In this document: positions 1 through 6,192 of the stretch, one piece after another
Position numbering within the stretch: position 1 is the stretch's first letter
Layout of the letters: the number at the start of each line of letters is the position of its first letter
Source: Verrucomicrobiota bacterium
GTDB lineage: Bacteria; Verrucomicrobiota; Verrucomicrobiia; Chthoniobacterales; Terrimicrobiaceae
Direction of reading: 5' to 3'
Assembly (NCBI GenBank): GCA_026398285.1
Contig: JAPLTI010000111.1
Span: 1 to 7,429 of the forward strand
DNA: 7,429 nt
Program-made: the position numbers and the translations under genes
Notes under the pieces: generated by a model
Seen by the model: the letters and a program-made list of their open reading frames with translations, nothing else
What the model was told of the DNA's origin: nothing
Database searches by the model: none

Positions 1-215
1 CACCCATTCTGAACCCGCCACAATCCGGCATCCTCGGCATGCATAAAATCCAAGAGCGCGCCGTCGTCGTTAATGGCCAGATCGTGGCCCGCCCGATGAT
101 GTATCTCGCCCTCAGCTACGACCACCGCGTAGTCGATGGCAAAGAAGCCGTGACATTCCTCGTGCGCGTCAAAGACTGCCTCGAAAACCCAGCCCGTCTC
201 CTCCTCGGAGCCTGA
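1..215 (+). CDS. sucB: Dihydrolipoamide succinyltransferase (2-oxoglutarate dehydrogenase E2), 3' end
   Basis: Only the last 70 codons are present; reading starts at base 3 and ends at TGA 213-215. E2 transfers the succinyl group from lipoamide to CoA in the cytoplasmic 2-oxoglutarate dehydrogenase complex of the TCA cycle. The fragment is the end of the 2-oxoacid dehydrogenase acyltransferase catalytic domain. It shows the block PILNPPQSGILGMHKI, then VNGQIVARPMMYLALSYDHR, and the catalytic HxxxDG motif (His at 123-125, Asp at 135-137), closing with ENPARLLLGA. These blocks match the succinyltransferase branch (E. coli SucB ends in a very similar way) better than the pyruvate E2 branch, although short tails can mislead. 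mscL starts 8 nt after the stop, so the two may share a transcript. Family call is sure; substrate is likely. Confidence 0.9.
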   Translation, partial: PILNPPQSGILGMHKIQERAVVVNGQIVARPMMYLALSYDHRVVDGKEAVTFLVRVKDCLENPARLLLGA

Positions 216-223
216 CCCTCGCC

Positions 224-643
224 ATGAAAGTCGCTCAAGAATTTCGCGAATTTATCTCGCGCGGAAATGTCATCGACCTCGCAGTCGGTGTCATCATCGG
301 CGCTGCCTTTGGAAAAATCGTCAACAGCCTCGTCTCGGACGTCATCATGCCCCCGATTGGCGCCGTGCTGAAAGGCGTGAACTTCAGCAATCTCTTCGTT
401 GCGATTGATGGCAAAACCTACGAGACGCTAGCGAAAGCAAAAGAAGCCGGCGCGCCAGTCATCACCTACGGCTTGTTCATCAACCAAGTCATCGAATTTT
501 TTATCATAGCCGCCTGCGTTTTCGCGCTGGTGAAAATCGTCAACCAAATCAAACGGGCTCCAGCGCCCGCCACAGCCGAACCTCCCGCTCCCACACGCAC
601 GGAAGTCCTCCTGGAGGAAATCCGCGACGCTTTGAAAAAATAA
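224..643 (+). CDS. mscL: Large-conductance mechanosensitive channel MscL
   Basis: Inner-membrane homopentameric channel that opens under membrane tension and releases solutes during hypo-osmotic shock. The protein has 139 residues, close to the usual 130-150. Order of parts: amphipathic N-terminal helix with the family signature EFREFISRGNVIDLAVGVII (residues 6-25); TM1 about 16-46, with the small-residue pore face and the IMPPIG turn; a periplasmic loop about 47-80; TM2 about 81-108 (Phe-rich, ending in VNQIKR); a Pro/Ala-rich linker 111-124; and a C-terminal helix of the bundle type (EVLLEEIRDALKK). The ATG lies 8 nt after the sucB stop. No good ribosome binding site sits at normal distance; a GGAG lies in the sucB tail, about 13 nt upstream. 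Translational coupling to sucB is therefore plausible. Nothing is missing from the family plan. Confidence 0.97.
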   Translation: MKVAQEFREFISRGNVIDLAVGVIIGAAFGKIVNSLVSDVIMPPIGAVLKGVNFSNLFVAIDGKTYETLAKAKEAGAPVITYGLFINQVIEFFIIAACVFALVKIVNQIKRAPAPATAEPPAPTRTEVLLEEIRDALKK

Positions 644-660
644 TCTCCAGACAAGCGCTC

Positions 661-685
661 ATCCGCCTCAAACACCACGGCGGAT
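661..685. terminator. Small hairpin after mscL
   Basis: ATCCGCC (661-667) can pair with GGCGGAT (679-685) across an 11-nt loop, 17 nt after the mscL stop. The 7-bp stem is GC-rich, but the bases that follow do not form a run of T, so this is at best a weak intrinsic terminator and could be chance. Confidence 0.25.
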
Positions 686-747
686 AACTTCTTCGAGATT
701 CTTTCGACTCAGTCAAACGCGACCGCGGCTCGTCGCACACCAAAACG

Positions 748-1155
748 ATGTGCTCCGTTTTTAAAAACAAAAACCTCGTCCTCAAACCGGGGCGTGTTTT
801 GAAGGGGGCAAGCATCAAGGGACAGGTCTCAGGCGTCTGGGCGGGTTTCGCTCGCTCGGAGATCTTGGACTGGTGGCACCGGCAGGGCGCGGAGGAAGTG
901 GAACTCACCGCAACATCATTTGCCGAGCGTTCGAGTAAAACCGGGCAACTCGTCTGGGAGGATGTTCACGAAAACCACATCATCAGCGCCATCCTCGACC
1001 ACAGGCAAAATCCCGCCCTCCTAAAAGTCGTAACCCGCGCCGCAAATCCCGACGAAGTTTCCAAATTCGAGCATCCCCGCCTGCCCTTGCTCCGAAAACG
1101 CAAATTCGCCGCCATCCCCCCCGGCGAGGAGGAACCCGACCTGTTCTCAGCATAA
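748..1155 (+). CDS. Small hypothetical protein, family not recognised
   Basis: A 135-residue reading frame that I do not recognise. Reasons to think it is real: the second half shows coding-like base use, with many codons ending in G or C as in the neighbours; composition is that of a soluble protein; and no other frame in this gap is better. There is no signal peptide or membrane segment. Visible features are a Trp-containing segment (EILDWWHRQGAEEVEL, about residues 38-53), a HENHIISAILDHRQNPALLKVV stretch split around residues 75-96, a basic patch (LRKRKF) and an acidic Pro-rich tail. The start is uncertain. ATG 748 has no ribosome binding site and its first codons overlap an AT-rich palindrome (GTTTTTAAAAAC, 757-768). 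The frame is open upstream to the stop at 685-687 but offers no obvious start there, and a TTG near 799 is an alternative. It is convergent with tolA, separated by the fold-back element. Confidence 0.6.
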   Translation: MCSVFKNKNLVLKPGRVLKGASIKGQVSGVWAGFARSEILDWWHRQGAEEVELTATSFAERSSKTGQLVWEDVHENHIISAILDHRQNPALLKVVTRAANPDEVSKFEHPRLPLLRKRKFAAIPPGEEEPDLFSA

Positions 1156-1204
1156 TTTGAGCCGGTAATCGTCATCTTCAACGAGGCAAAGCACCCAGCC
1201 CAAC

Positions 1205-1326
1205 AAACTAGGGGTCAGTGTTCATTTTCTTTCATTTTTTAACTCAGCACACAAAAAGTATCTTTTTTTTATTATTAAAAGATGTTTTTTATTTTTTGAA
1301 AGAAAATGAACCCTGACCCCTAGTTT
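1205..1326. repeat. 122-bp fold-back element with 30-bp terminal inverted repeats (MITE/REPIN-like)
   Basis: The outer arms are 1205-1234 and 1297-1326. Read toward the centre they agree at 29 of 30 positions; the exception is T1219, where the other arm's complement has G. Each arm begins AAACTAGGGGTCAG and continues with TTCATTTTCTTTCA. Inside is a very AT-rich core with a second nested stem: 1253-1266 pairs with 1277-1290 (14 pairs, two of them G-T) around a 10-nt AT loop. It fills most of the gap between two convergent genes. I see no target-site duplication. The GGGGTCAG/CTGACCCC core recalls palindromic ends that travel with REP-associated (RAYT, Y1) transposases; this is from memory and unproven. 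In RNA it would form a long stem and could stop transcription from both sides, but a 30-bp near-perfect stem is far longer than a usual terminator. No transposase is encoded here. Confidence 0.75.
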
Positions 1327-1386
1327 AAAGAAGCAGGTAATTGTGCGCATAATTAAGCGCAACAGCTTCTCTGAGGAATCGGAATT

Positions 1387-2421
1387 CTACTGCAACTCGA
1401 AGTTGATATTGACCGAGTAGACTTCGCCGGTGCCGAGGCCGGTGGGGAGGGCGTCGATGCGGGTGACTCGGTTGAGGGCGGCGAGGACGGATTGGTCCAT
1501 GAGGGGGTTGCCGCTGGGGCGGATAATTTCGGCGCTGGCGATGGTGCCGTCGCGTTTGATTTGGATTTTTACGGTGCAGACGAAGGATTTGTCCTGTTCG
1601 AAGATGGATGTGGGCTGCTCCCATTGGCTGAAGAAGCGGTCGTGGATGAGTTCGTGATACCAGGCGAATTCACTGGCGGTGCCACCCGCTCCACCTCTGC
1701 CGGTGCCGCTACCTGCTGTGCCGCCTCCCCCGCCGGATGCACCGAGTTTTCCCGTGCCTGGGCTGGCAGGTTTTCCATCGCCGGGCGATGCCGAGGGTTT
1801 TGCTTCACCGGCTGCCGTTCCCGGGGAAGACGAGGGTGAGGCTTTGGGCGAAGCGCCCGGAGAGGCCTTGGGCGAGGCGCTGGGTGAAGCTTTGGGCGAG
1901 GCTTTTGGGGAGGCGGAAGGGGACGGCTTGGGGGAAGGACTGGCGGAGGGCTTCGGAGAGGGGGTGGCTGATGGTTTGGGCTTCAGTGTGGGCGTCGGAC
2001 TGGGCTTGGGTTTAGGAGTGGGCGTGGGGGTTGGCTTGGGTTTTGGGGTCGGCGTTGGGGTTGGTTTAGGTTTGGGCGTTGACGTGGGGGTTGGCGTCGC
2101 CTCGACGAGATCGGACTTTTCGGTTGTTGGCTCTGGGGTGGGCTCTGGCGTTGGTTCCGGAGTCGGTTCGGGCGTTGGCTCTGGAGTGGGTGGCGGGGTC
2201 GGTTTGGGTTCTGGCGTTGGTTCGGGCTCTTCTTCGACTTCCTGCGGTGGGTTTCCTCCGAGTGCGGCGGCAGCAGCGGCGAAGGAACCCGGATCCACCC
2301 AAGTGATGTCGCCCTGTGGCTTTTTAATTTCGCGCTTAGTGAAATACAGGATTGCTCCAATGAGGAGAATATGAAGAGCGGCGACGACGATCAGGTTCCG
2401 CCTGAAATGCGGATTTTCCAT
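1387..2421 (-). CDS. tolA: TolA/TonB-family periplasm-spanning energy transducer with long repeat linker
   Basis: Inner-membrane anchored transducer that would carry energy from the TolQR/ExbBD motor across the periplasm to the outer membrane. It has 344 residues. A short basic cytoplasmic N-terminus (FRRN) precedes one membrane helix at about 10-27, which carries a His at position 17, like the conserved His in the TolA and TonB anchors. An Ala-rich stretch follows (48-53). Residues about 62-248 are a low-complexity linker: TPEP units, then decapeptides of the TPTPTPKPKP type, then ASPKASP-like units, then a Gly-rich end. The C-terminal domain (about 252-344) has IHDRFFSQWEQP and TVKIQIKRDGTIASAEIIRPSG, typical of the TolA/TonB C-terminal fold, and one Cys (282). 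The Trp-Gln-Pro and Asp-Gly-Thr blocks look more TolA-like, but TonB cannot be excluded. The start ATG lies 1 nt after the tolR stop, so translation is probably coupled. Confidence 0.88.
   Translation of the reverse strand: MENPHFRRNLIVVAALHILLIGAILYFTKREIKKPQGDITWVDPGSFAAAAAALGGNPPQEVEEEPEPTPEPKPTPPPTPEPTPEPTPEPTPEPTPEPTTEKSDLVEATPTPTSTPKPKPTPTPTPKPKPTPTPTPKPKPSPTPTLKPKPSATPSPKPSASPSPKPSPSASPKASPKASPSASPKASPGASPKASPSSSPGTAAGEAKPSASPGDGKPASPGTGKLGASGGGGGTAGSGTGRGGAGGTASEFAWYHELIHDRFFSQWEQPTSIFEQDKSFVCTVKIQIKRDGTIASAEIIRPSGNPLMDQSVLAALNRVTRIDALPTGLGTGEVYSVNINFELQ
1972..2091 (-). repeat. Four tandem 30-bp repeats in tolA (decapeptide units)
   Basis: Residues 111-150 of the transducer are four units of ten residues: TPTSTPKPKP, TPTPTPKPKP, TPTPTPKPKP and SPTPTLKPKP. 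The two middle units are identical in protein sequence. Such arrays can gain or lose units by slippage or recombination without breaking the reading frame. Confidence 0.8.
2128..2187 (-). repeat. Five tandem 12-bp repeats in tolA (TPEP units)
   Basis: Residues 79-98 of the transducer are five consecutive Thr-Pro-Glu-Pro units, each 12 bp, with varied third codon positions. They form the acidic part of the proline-rich, probably extended, periplasmic linker; the later decapeptide part is basic. Confidence 0.8.
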
Positions 2422-2422
2422 G

Positions 2423-2860
2423 TCAGCGGGCTTTGGCTGGTGCGTCGGGGCCGTCTTTGAGCGTCATGACTCCGACTTTGGTGATTCCGACGCGCTGGAG
2501 AATGTCCATGACGGAAATAAATTTCTGAATCGGGAGTTCAAAATGGGGGCGGACGATGACTGCGGTTTCGGGCTTTTCGACTTTGAGAGCGACGAGGCGG
2601 GCTTCGAGGTCAGCGGCTGTGACAACTGCGTTATCGATCTTAAGTATGTTGTTTTTATCGATCGAGATATTGAAGGTCTGCGAGGGATTCGATGAACCAG
2701 CCGCTGTAGAGCTTTTTGGCACGACCAAATCCATGCTGTTCTCGATCAAGGGGGTGGTAATCATAAAAATGATCAACAACACAAAGACCAGATCGAGCAT
2801 GGGGGTGATGTTCAGCTCTGTGAGGCCATGCAGCCCATTTTTCGAAGAGTAGCGTCGCAT
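2423..2860 (-). CDS. tolR: TolR/ExbD-family proton-channel subunit
   Basis: Small inner-membrane partner of TolQ/ExbB; the pair forms the proton-driven motor that powers TolA/TonB. The protein has 145 residues, the usual length. A short cytoplasmic N-terminus is followed by the family signature LTELNITPMLDLVFVLLIIF (residues 13-32), whose Asp23 is the membrane-embedded acidic residue needed for proton coupling in this family. One membrane helix spans about 18-38, then a periplasmic domain of ExbD/TolR type (about 60-135) ends in a conserved-looking LQRVGITKVGVMTLKDG. The ATG lies 6 nt after the tolQ stop and the stop is 1 nt before the tolA start, so the three genes form a tight operon. No clear ribosome binding site is seen, which supports coupling. 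TolR and ExbD cannot be told apart with certainty from sequence alone. Confidence 0.93.
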   Translation of the reverse strand: MRRYSSKNGLHGLTELNITPMLDLVFVLLIIFMITTPLIENSMDLVVPKSSTAAGSSNPSQTFNISIDKNNILKIDNAVVTAADLEARLVALKVEKPETAVIVRPHFELPIQKFISVMDILQRVGITKVGVMTLKDGPDAPAKAR

Positions 2861-2866
2861 GCGGTG

Positions 2867-3610
2867 TCAGAGAATCGGACGCCTTGATTCGCGGGAGCCG
2901 AAATCGACATAGCGGTGCTCGATTTCGGAGGATAGCTCGGCCGCGAAGTTATCGGCCTGAACCAGGAGCGAGCGCAGCGTCGTGACAAGGAAATTGTAGC
3001 CAAACATAGCCGGGATGGCCACGAGAAGACTGATGATGGTGGTGATGAGCGAGCCGGAAATACCGGGTGCCATCGCGGCGAGGTTGGCATTTCCTGAGAC
3101 GGCGATGCCTGCGAAGGCGTCCATGACACCCCAGACGGTGCCAAGCAGTCCAAGAAATGGAGCGCCGCTGACTGCGGTCGAGAGCACGATCATTTTGGAC
3201 TCGAGTCGGAGAGCGGATTCCCCGACGGCGCGCTCCATGGCGGCTTGGACGGCGCGCATCTGCGCGGGGGTGATTTTTTCAGCAGTCTTGAGACGCGAGG
3301 CGAAGCTTTCATCGACCTCGATGGAGCCCAGCATTTGAAAACAGAGTTCGTTGGCGCCGGCTTCGTAGATTTCGAAAATGTTCGATCCCTCGAAGGCAAC
3401 GCCCGCCTCGAAGATTCGAAGCGGTTGACGATCCTGATGGAAGAGATCTTGGAAACGGTCGTTCTGGCGTTTGCAAAAACTCAGGAAGCGAATCTTGGTC
3501 ACCATGACGGACCAGCTGAAAATCGATGCGAGAAAAAGCACAAGGAGGATCAACTTCCCCTCCAGAGTGCTTTCCGTGAAAGCGTAGATAATACCTGCTG
3601 CGATCATCAT
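2867..3610 (-). CDS. tolQ: TolQ/ExbB-family proton-channel subunit
   Basis: Inner-membrane motor subunit that, with TolR/ExbD, turns proton flow into movement of TolA/TonB. With the ATG at 3610 the protein has 247 residues. It has three membrane segments at about 19-38, 140-171 and 185-207. The second holds GLLGTVWGVMDAF, the MotA/TolQ/ExbB signature, close to the GLFGTVWGIMHAF of E. coli TolQ. The third begins after APGISGSLITTIISLL. A large cytoplasmic loop lies between the first two. A longer in-frame start (GTG 3679) exists. I chose ATG 3610 because an AGGG lies 7 nt upstream (complement of 3618-3621), because the protein then begins at the point where E. coli TolQ begins, and because the extra 23 residues have no family look. 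It is the first gene of the operon. Confidence 0.92.
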   Translation of the reverse strand: MMIAAGIIYAFTESTLEGKLILLVLFLASIFSWSVMVTKIRFLSFCKRQNDRFQDLFHQDRQPLRIFEAGVAFEGSNIFEIYEAGANELCFQMLGSIEVDESFASRLKTAEKITPAQMRAVQAAMERAVGESALRLESKMIVLSTAVSGAPFLGLLGTVWGVMDAFAGIAVSGNANLAAMAPGISGSLITTIISLLVAIPAMFGYNFLVTTLRSLLVQADNFAAELSSEIEHRYVDFGSRESRRPIL

Positions 3611-3617
3611 ATGAATA

Positions 3618-3621
3618 CCCT
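3618..3621 (-). promoter_or_regulatory. Ribosome binding site deciding the tolQ start
   Basis: AGGG on the - strand, 7 nt before ATG 3610; the wider context is GGGCAGGG. It favours ATG 3610 over the upstream in-frame GTG at 3679. It stands out because most genes in this window lack a clear Shine-Dalgarno sequence. Confidence 0.55.
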
Positions 3622-3744
3622 GCCCTAAAACCGGAGACGCGATGTGAAATTGCCATCCATAACGGACACATAAAGACACCCGTCGCCTTGGAAATGCAAA
3701 ACGATTCTTTTGCCAGAGCCGGAGAGCGAGGGATATAAGGGCTT

Positions 3745-4566
3745 ATGCGCATATTTCTTCCCATGCTGGCCATGACTCTCGCCCTTGCTTCTCCGCTTCG
3801 GGCGCAGCAGCCAGCGCCCCGCGAGAATCCGTATGATGTCATTGCAAAAATTTTCCAACCTCTCTGGGGCGTGCTTCTCTCGGAATCGAATGACAATAAC
3901 CGCGCCGCCACAATTGTGTTTGAGATAGCCGAAGTCAGTGGACGTCTTCCGCAGGAAATGAAAGGCGCCACCCTGCAAGCGGCAGTGCAATTTCCAGACA
4001 AGGTGAAACTGGTGGCTCCCGTCCTCGGAGAAACTTTCACGGTCTGCCGCAATGGCGATGAGGTGTGGGCGACTCCGGGTGCCAAAGTGGAATACCTCAT
4101 CTCACAATTCAAAGTCGTGCCAAGAAAAGGCACGAAACTGAAAACACCAATCTTTCTACCGATCACTCCCCAGCAAGCGATTTTCCTGCCAGCGCTCTTC
4201 TCCGTGAGCCGCCCCGATGTCGCCGAGGTCGAAGAACTCCGTGGCGAGAACTGCCGGGTCCTCACAGCGGGGCTTATGCCGGAACTGGCGAAAGCTACGA
4301 AGGCAGAGGATTTCCAGACACGCGTCTGGGTTGCTCCAGGTCATAAAGTAAGGCGCATCGAGCTGAAGCGGCGGGATTTTTCAGCTGTGGTCGATGTGCG
4401 GGAAATGACCTTCTCCCCCACCCTACCGGCATCAACTTGGGAACCACCGGCGACGGCGGCGGATGTCTTCCACACCTCGCCAGATATGCTCGAGGGGTTG
4501 ATCTATATCGTGATGAACTCGCTGAAGTCCGGTGCGCAAAGCACGCCTTGGCTTTCGGCCAAGTAG
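3745..4566 (+). CDS. Secreted periplasmic protein, possibly LolA-like fold
   Basis: A 273-residue protein with a clear signal peptide: MRIFLPMLAMTLALASPLRA with likely cleavage after Ala20, before QQ. There is no lipobox Cys, so it is probably free in the periplasm. The body has alternating beta-like strands (VFEIAEVSG; LQAAVQFPDKVKLVAPVLGE, residues 77-96; TFTVCRNGDEVWATPG; RVWVAPGHKVRRIELKRRDF, residues 193-212). This pattern of 'coat the substrate, test for a vector' strands resembles the LolA/LppX superfamily of lipoprotein carriers and related domains of unknown function. That is an impression from sequence texture only, and I do not claim a LolA function. It has two Cys (101, 170). It is divergent from tolQ with a gap of 134 bp, and ends 14 nt before the convergent trmB end, leaving no room for a terminator. 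AAGGG lies just upstream of the ATG but unusually close. Confidence 0.75.
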   Translation: MRIFLPMLAMTLALASPLRAQQPAPRENPYDVIAKIFQPLWGVLLSESNDNNRAATIVFEIAEVSGRLPQEMKGATLQAAVQFPDKVKLVAPVLGETFTVCRNGDEVWATPGAKVEYLISQFKVVPRKGTKLKTPIFLPITPQQAIFLPALFSVSRPDVAEVEELRGENCRVLTAGLMPELAKATKAEDFQTRVWVAPGHKVRRIELKRRDFSAVVDVREMTFSPTLPASTWEPPATAADVFHTSPDMLEGLIYIVMNSLKSGAQSTPWLSAK

Positions 4567-4580
4567 GCGCAGATCGGCAA

Positions 4581-5141
4581 TCAGAGCGGTTTCAAAGCCG
4601 CTTGGTTCGGGATTTGACCACGGTTGCGGAAAGTTTTTTCAAACGCTGTCAGCACGGTTTCGCGTCCATCGTCCCATGGGATTTCCGCCCAGCCTTCGCG
4701 GGTGAGTTCGCGCATTTCGCCGAAGTAGGGCGCGTCATCGGTCATGAGCCGGAGAACGCCATCCGGACGAAGAATGCGGCGGATCTCGCTGAGGAATTTT
4801 TTTTGAAAGACCCGGCGACTGGAGTGCCTGCGTTTGGGCCACGGGTCGGGAAAATAGAGATGAAAGATCGACACACTCGCTGTCGGCAAGGGCTGAAGGG
4901 CCTCGGCTCCCAAGCCTTGAATGGCGGCGGCATTGTTCAATCCGAGCCGGAGGGCGCGGGCGTTGCATTTATCCACGCGGTCGGATTGTTTTTCGATACC
5001 GAGAAAATTGGATGCGGGATGCAGAGCGGCCATGCCGATGAGAAACGCGCCTCGATGGCAGCCGAAGTCGATCTCCAGCGGAGGAGCCGAGGGGACGAGC
5101 CAAGTCGAAGGAATGGAGTGTTGGTTTTCCGGTGTGGACAT
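4581..5141 (-). CDS. trmB: tRNA (guanine-N7-)-methyltransferase TrmB
   Basis: Cytoplasmic SAM-dependent enzyme that methylates N7 of G46 in the tRNA variable loop. The 186 residues carry the family blocks in order: SAM motif I at 22-33 (LEIDFGCHRGAF), the acidic residue of GIEKQSDRV (Glu50), the NARALRLGLNN helix (60-70), the strong signature YFPDPWPKRRH (96-106), FLSEIRRILRPDGVLRLMTD (116-135) and a late TAFE (165-168). The protein is short (E. coli about 239, B. subtilis about 213) because it lacks most of the N-terminal extension. Motif I is also unusual, with Asp25 and Cys28-His29 where many members have Gly and small residues. The ATG is 31 nt after the stop of the upstream regulator gene on the same strand. 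A TTTATA in that gap could belong to its own promoter. Function is well supported. Confidence 0.93.
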   Translation of the reverse strand: MSTPENQHSIPSTWLVPSAPPLEIDFGCHRGAFLIGMAALHPASNFLGIEKQSDRVDKCNARALRLGLNNAAAIQGLGAEALQPLPTASVSIFHLYFPDPWPKRRHSSRRVFQKKFLSEIRRILRPDGVLRLMTDDAPYFGEMRELTREGWAEIPWDDGRETVLTAFEKTFRNRGQIPNQAALKPL

Positions 5142-5172
5142 GAAGCGCGTTGTCTATAAATGCAGGATTTTA

Positions 5173-6192
5173 TTAAAGCACCGCCGTGGCACTGACGAGG
5201 GCCGGTTTGAGAAGTGGCGCGGAAATTCCGTTCAGCAGAGCGGAAGCCGCAGTGCGGCCGAGGCGGCGAAAATCATACCGCAGACGACTGATCGGTGCCG
5301 ACAGGATGCCGGTGCCTTGCGTGGCGATGAGTGGAAAGACTTCGCCGACCTTGTGCAAAGGCGCGATTTTTTCGGCCAGTGCGCGCGCCACGTAGTCCTC
5401 AGGACACACAAATAGGAAGCCCTTGCCGCAAAGTTTGTGGGCCTGCCTCATCGCTTCAGAGAAATCCATGCGCCGTGCTTTCTTTTCCGCCAATTCCGTC
5501 TCGAGAAGATCAATCGCATGGTCAATGACCGCATCGCCGCGAAATGGAACAACCAGTATGACGCCCGCAAAGTTGCTGCGGTCGATCAATCCCCTAACGA
5601 GCCGGGCACCATGCTTCTGATCGATGGCGACCGGATCGCTTCTAAGCAGTTGCAGCTTCGCTCCACCCGTGAACGGGGCTTCTTCAATGACCTCGGGAGC
5701 CCACAAATGATCGAAGAGAAAACCACAGCATCCACGCGGGGCATTTTTCAAGATCGCATCAAGCTCGCGCCTCTGAATTTCGAGTGATGCGAATTGCGGA
5801 GGTTCCAGCGAATCGCCCTGCCGCAGCAAAGACGGCGCAGAACACAAAACAAAACTCCCTGCATTTGCCGAACACGCCTCCGAGACGCCTGAGAGGATTT
5901 CCTGATAGAGACGGCTCCAATGGCACATTTCGCGTCCGATGAAGCAAAGCGGCTTGCCCCGCACTTGCTCAGCGCGGGCTGCAGCGGAATAGAACCTGCC
6001 ACTCGGACTTTGCCAGACCACACCCTCCACAGCCATGTCCTTTAGAATTCGAAAAATTGTGGAAGGGTGGAGATTCAGATCCTTGGAAAGCGCTGCCAAT
6101 GTTGGCAGGCACTGGCTGGAATCCGTGGGAGCAGCCATTTCAACGAGGCGCTCGCGGGCTTGCCTCGCAAGAATTGTTGGTTTTCGTGGCAC
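5173..6192 (-). CDS. GntR-type HTH / LacI-type sensor transcription regulator
   Basis: A 339-residue DNA-binding regulator. The N-terminus (about 5-70) is a winged helix of the GntR kind: LPTLAALSKDLNLHPSTIFR (29-48) with recognition helix HPSTIFRILKDM, then the wing VVWQSPSGRFYS (58-69). From about 80 to the end it looks like the periplasmic-binding-protein sensor of LacI/GalR regulators, ending with RLRYDFRRLGRTAASALLNG (positions about 303-322), a usual tail pattern of that fold. Such regulators bind sugars or sugar phosphates. The start is GTG 6190-6192 with TGAGGA 7 nt upstream (complement of 6200-6205). It is divergent from a NahK-type kinase, 174 bp away. By analogy with known pairs it may regulate that kinase and itself, but its ligand and sign of action are unknown. 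trmB lies 31 nt downstream and could be co-transcribed, without an obvious functional link. Confidence 0.85.
   Translation of the reverse strand: MPRKPTILARQARERLVEMAAPTDSSQCLPTLAALSKDLNLHPSTIFRILKDMAVEGVVWQSPSGRFYSAAARAEQVRGKPLCFIGREMCHWSRLYQEILSGVSEACSANAGSFVLCSAPSLLRQGDSLEPPQFASLEIQRRELDAILKNAPRGCCGFLFDHLWAPEVIEEAPFTGGAKLQLLRSDPVAIDQKHGARLVRGLIDRSNFAGVILVVPFRGDAVIDHAIDLLETELAEKKARRMDFSEAMRQAHKLCGKGFLFVCPEDYVARALAEKIAPLHKVGEVFPLIATQGTGILSAPISRLRYDFRRLGRTAASALLNGISAPLLKPALVSATAVL

Noticed and set aside
1205..1326. Fold-back element read as an ordinary bidirectional terminator only
   Set aside because: The place between convergent genes fits, but 30-bp near-identical arms plus an inner stem exceed terminator size. 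Termination may be a side effect.
1972..2187. Repeat array in tolA considered as a CRISPR array
   Set aside because: The units are contiguous, in frame and without spacers, and lie within a protein-coding linker.
1679..2374. 231-residue + strand frame rich in Val-Gly-Leu-Gly repeats
   Set aside because: It is the mirror of the Pro-rich tolA linker; the repeat codons give an open antisense frame by necessity. No start signal and no family.
3744..3753. 10-bp palindrome TATGCGCATA over the start codon of the secreted protein
   Set aside because: Short, overlaps coding sequence, and has no partner site; likely chance.
3309..4265. 318-residue - strand frame spanning the secreted protein gene and part of tolQ
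   Set aside because: It is antisense to the signal-peptide protein and out of frame with tolQ, both of which have clear protein features. Composition is Arg/Ser-rich, as in shadow frames.
4437..5159. 240-residue + strand frame opposite trmB
   Set aside because: trmB on the other strand has unmistakable motifs; this frame has no family features and no ribosome binding site.
5437..5787. 116-residue + strand frame inside the regulator gene
   Set aside because: Antisense shadow of the LacI-type sensor domain; no recognisable domain.
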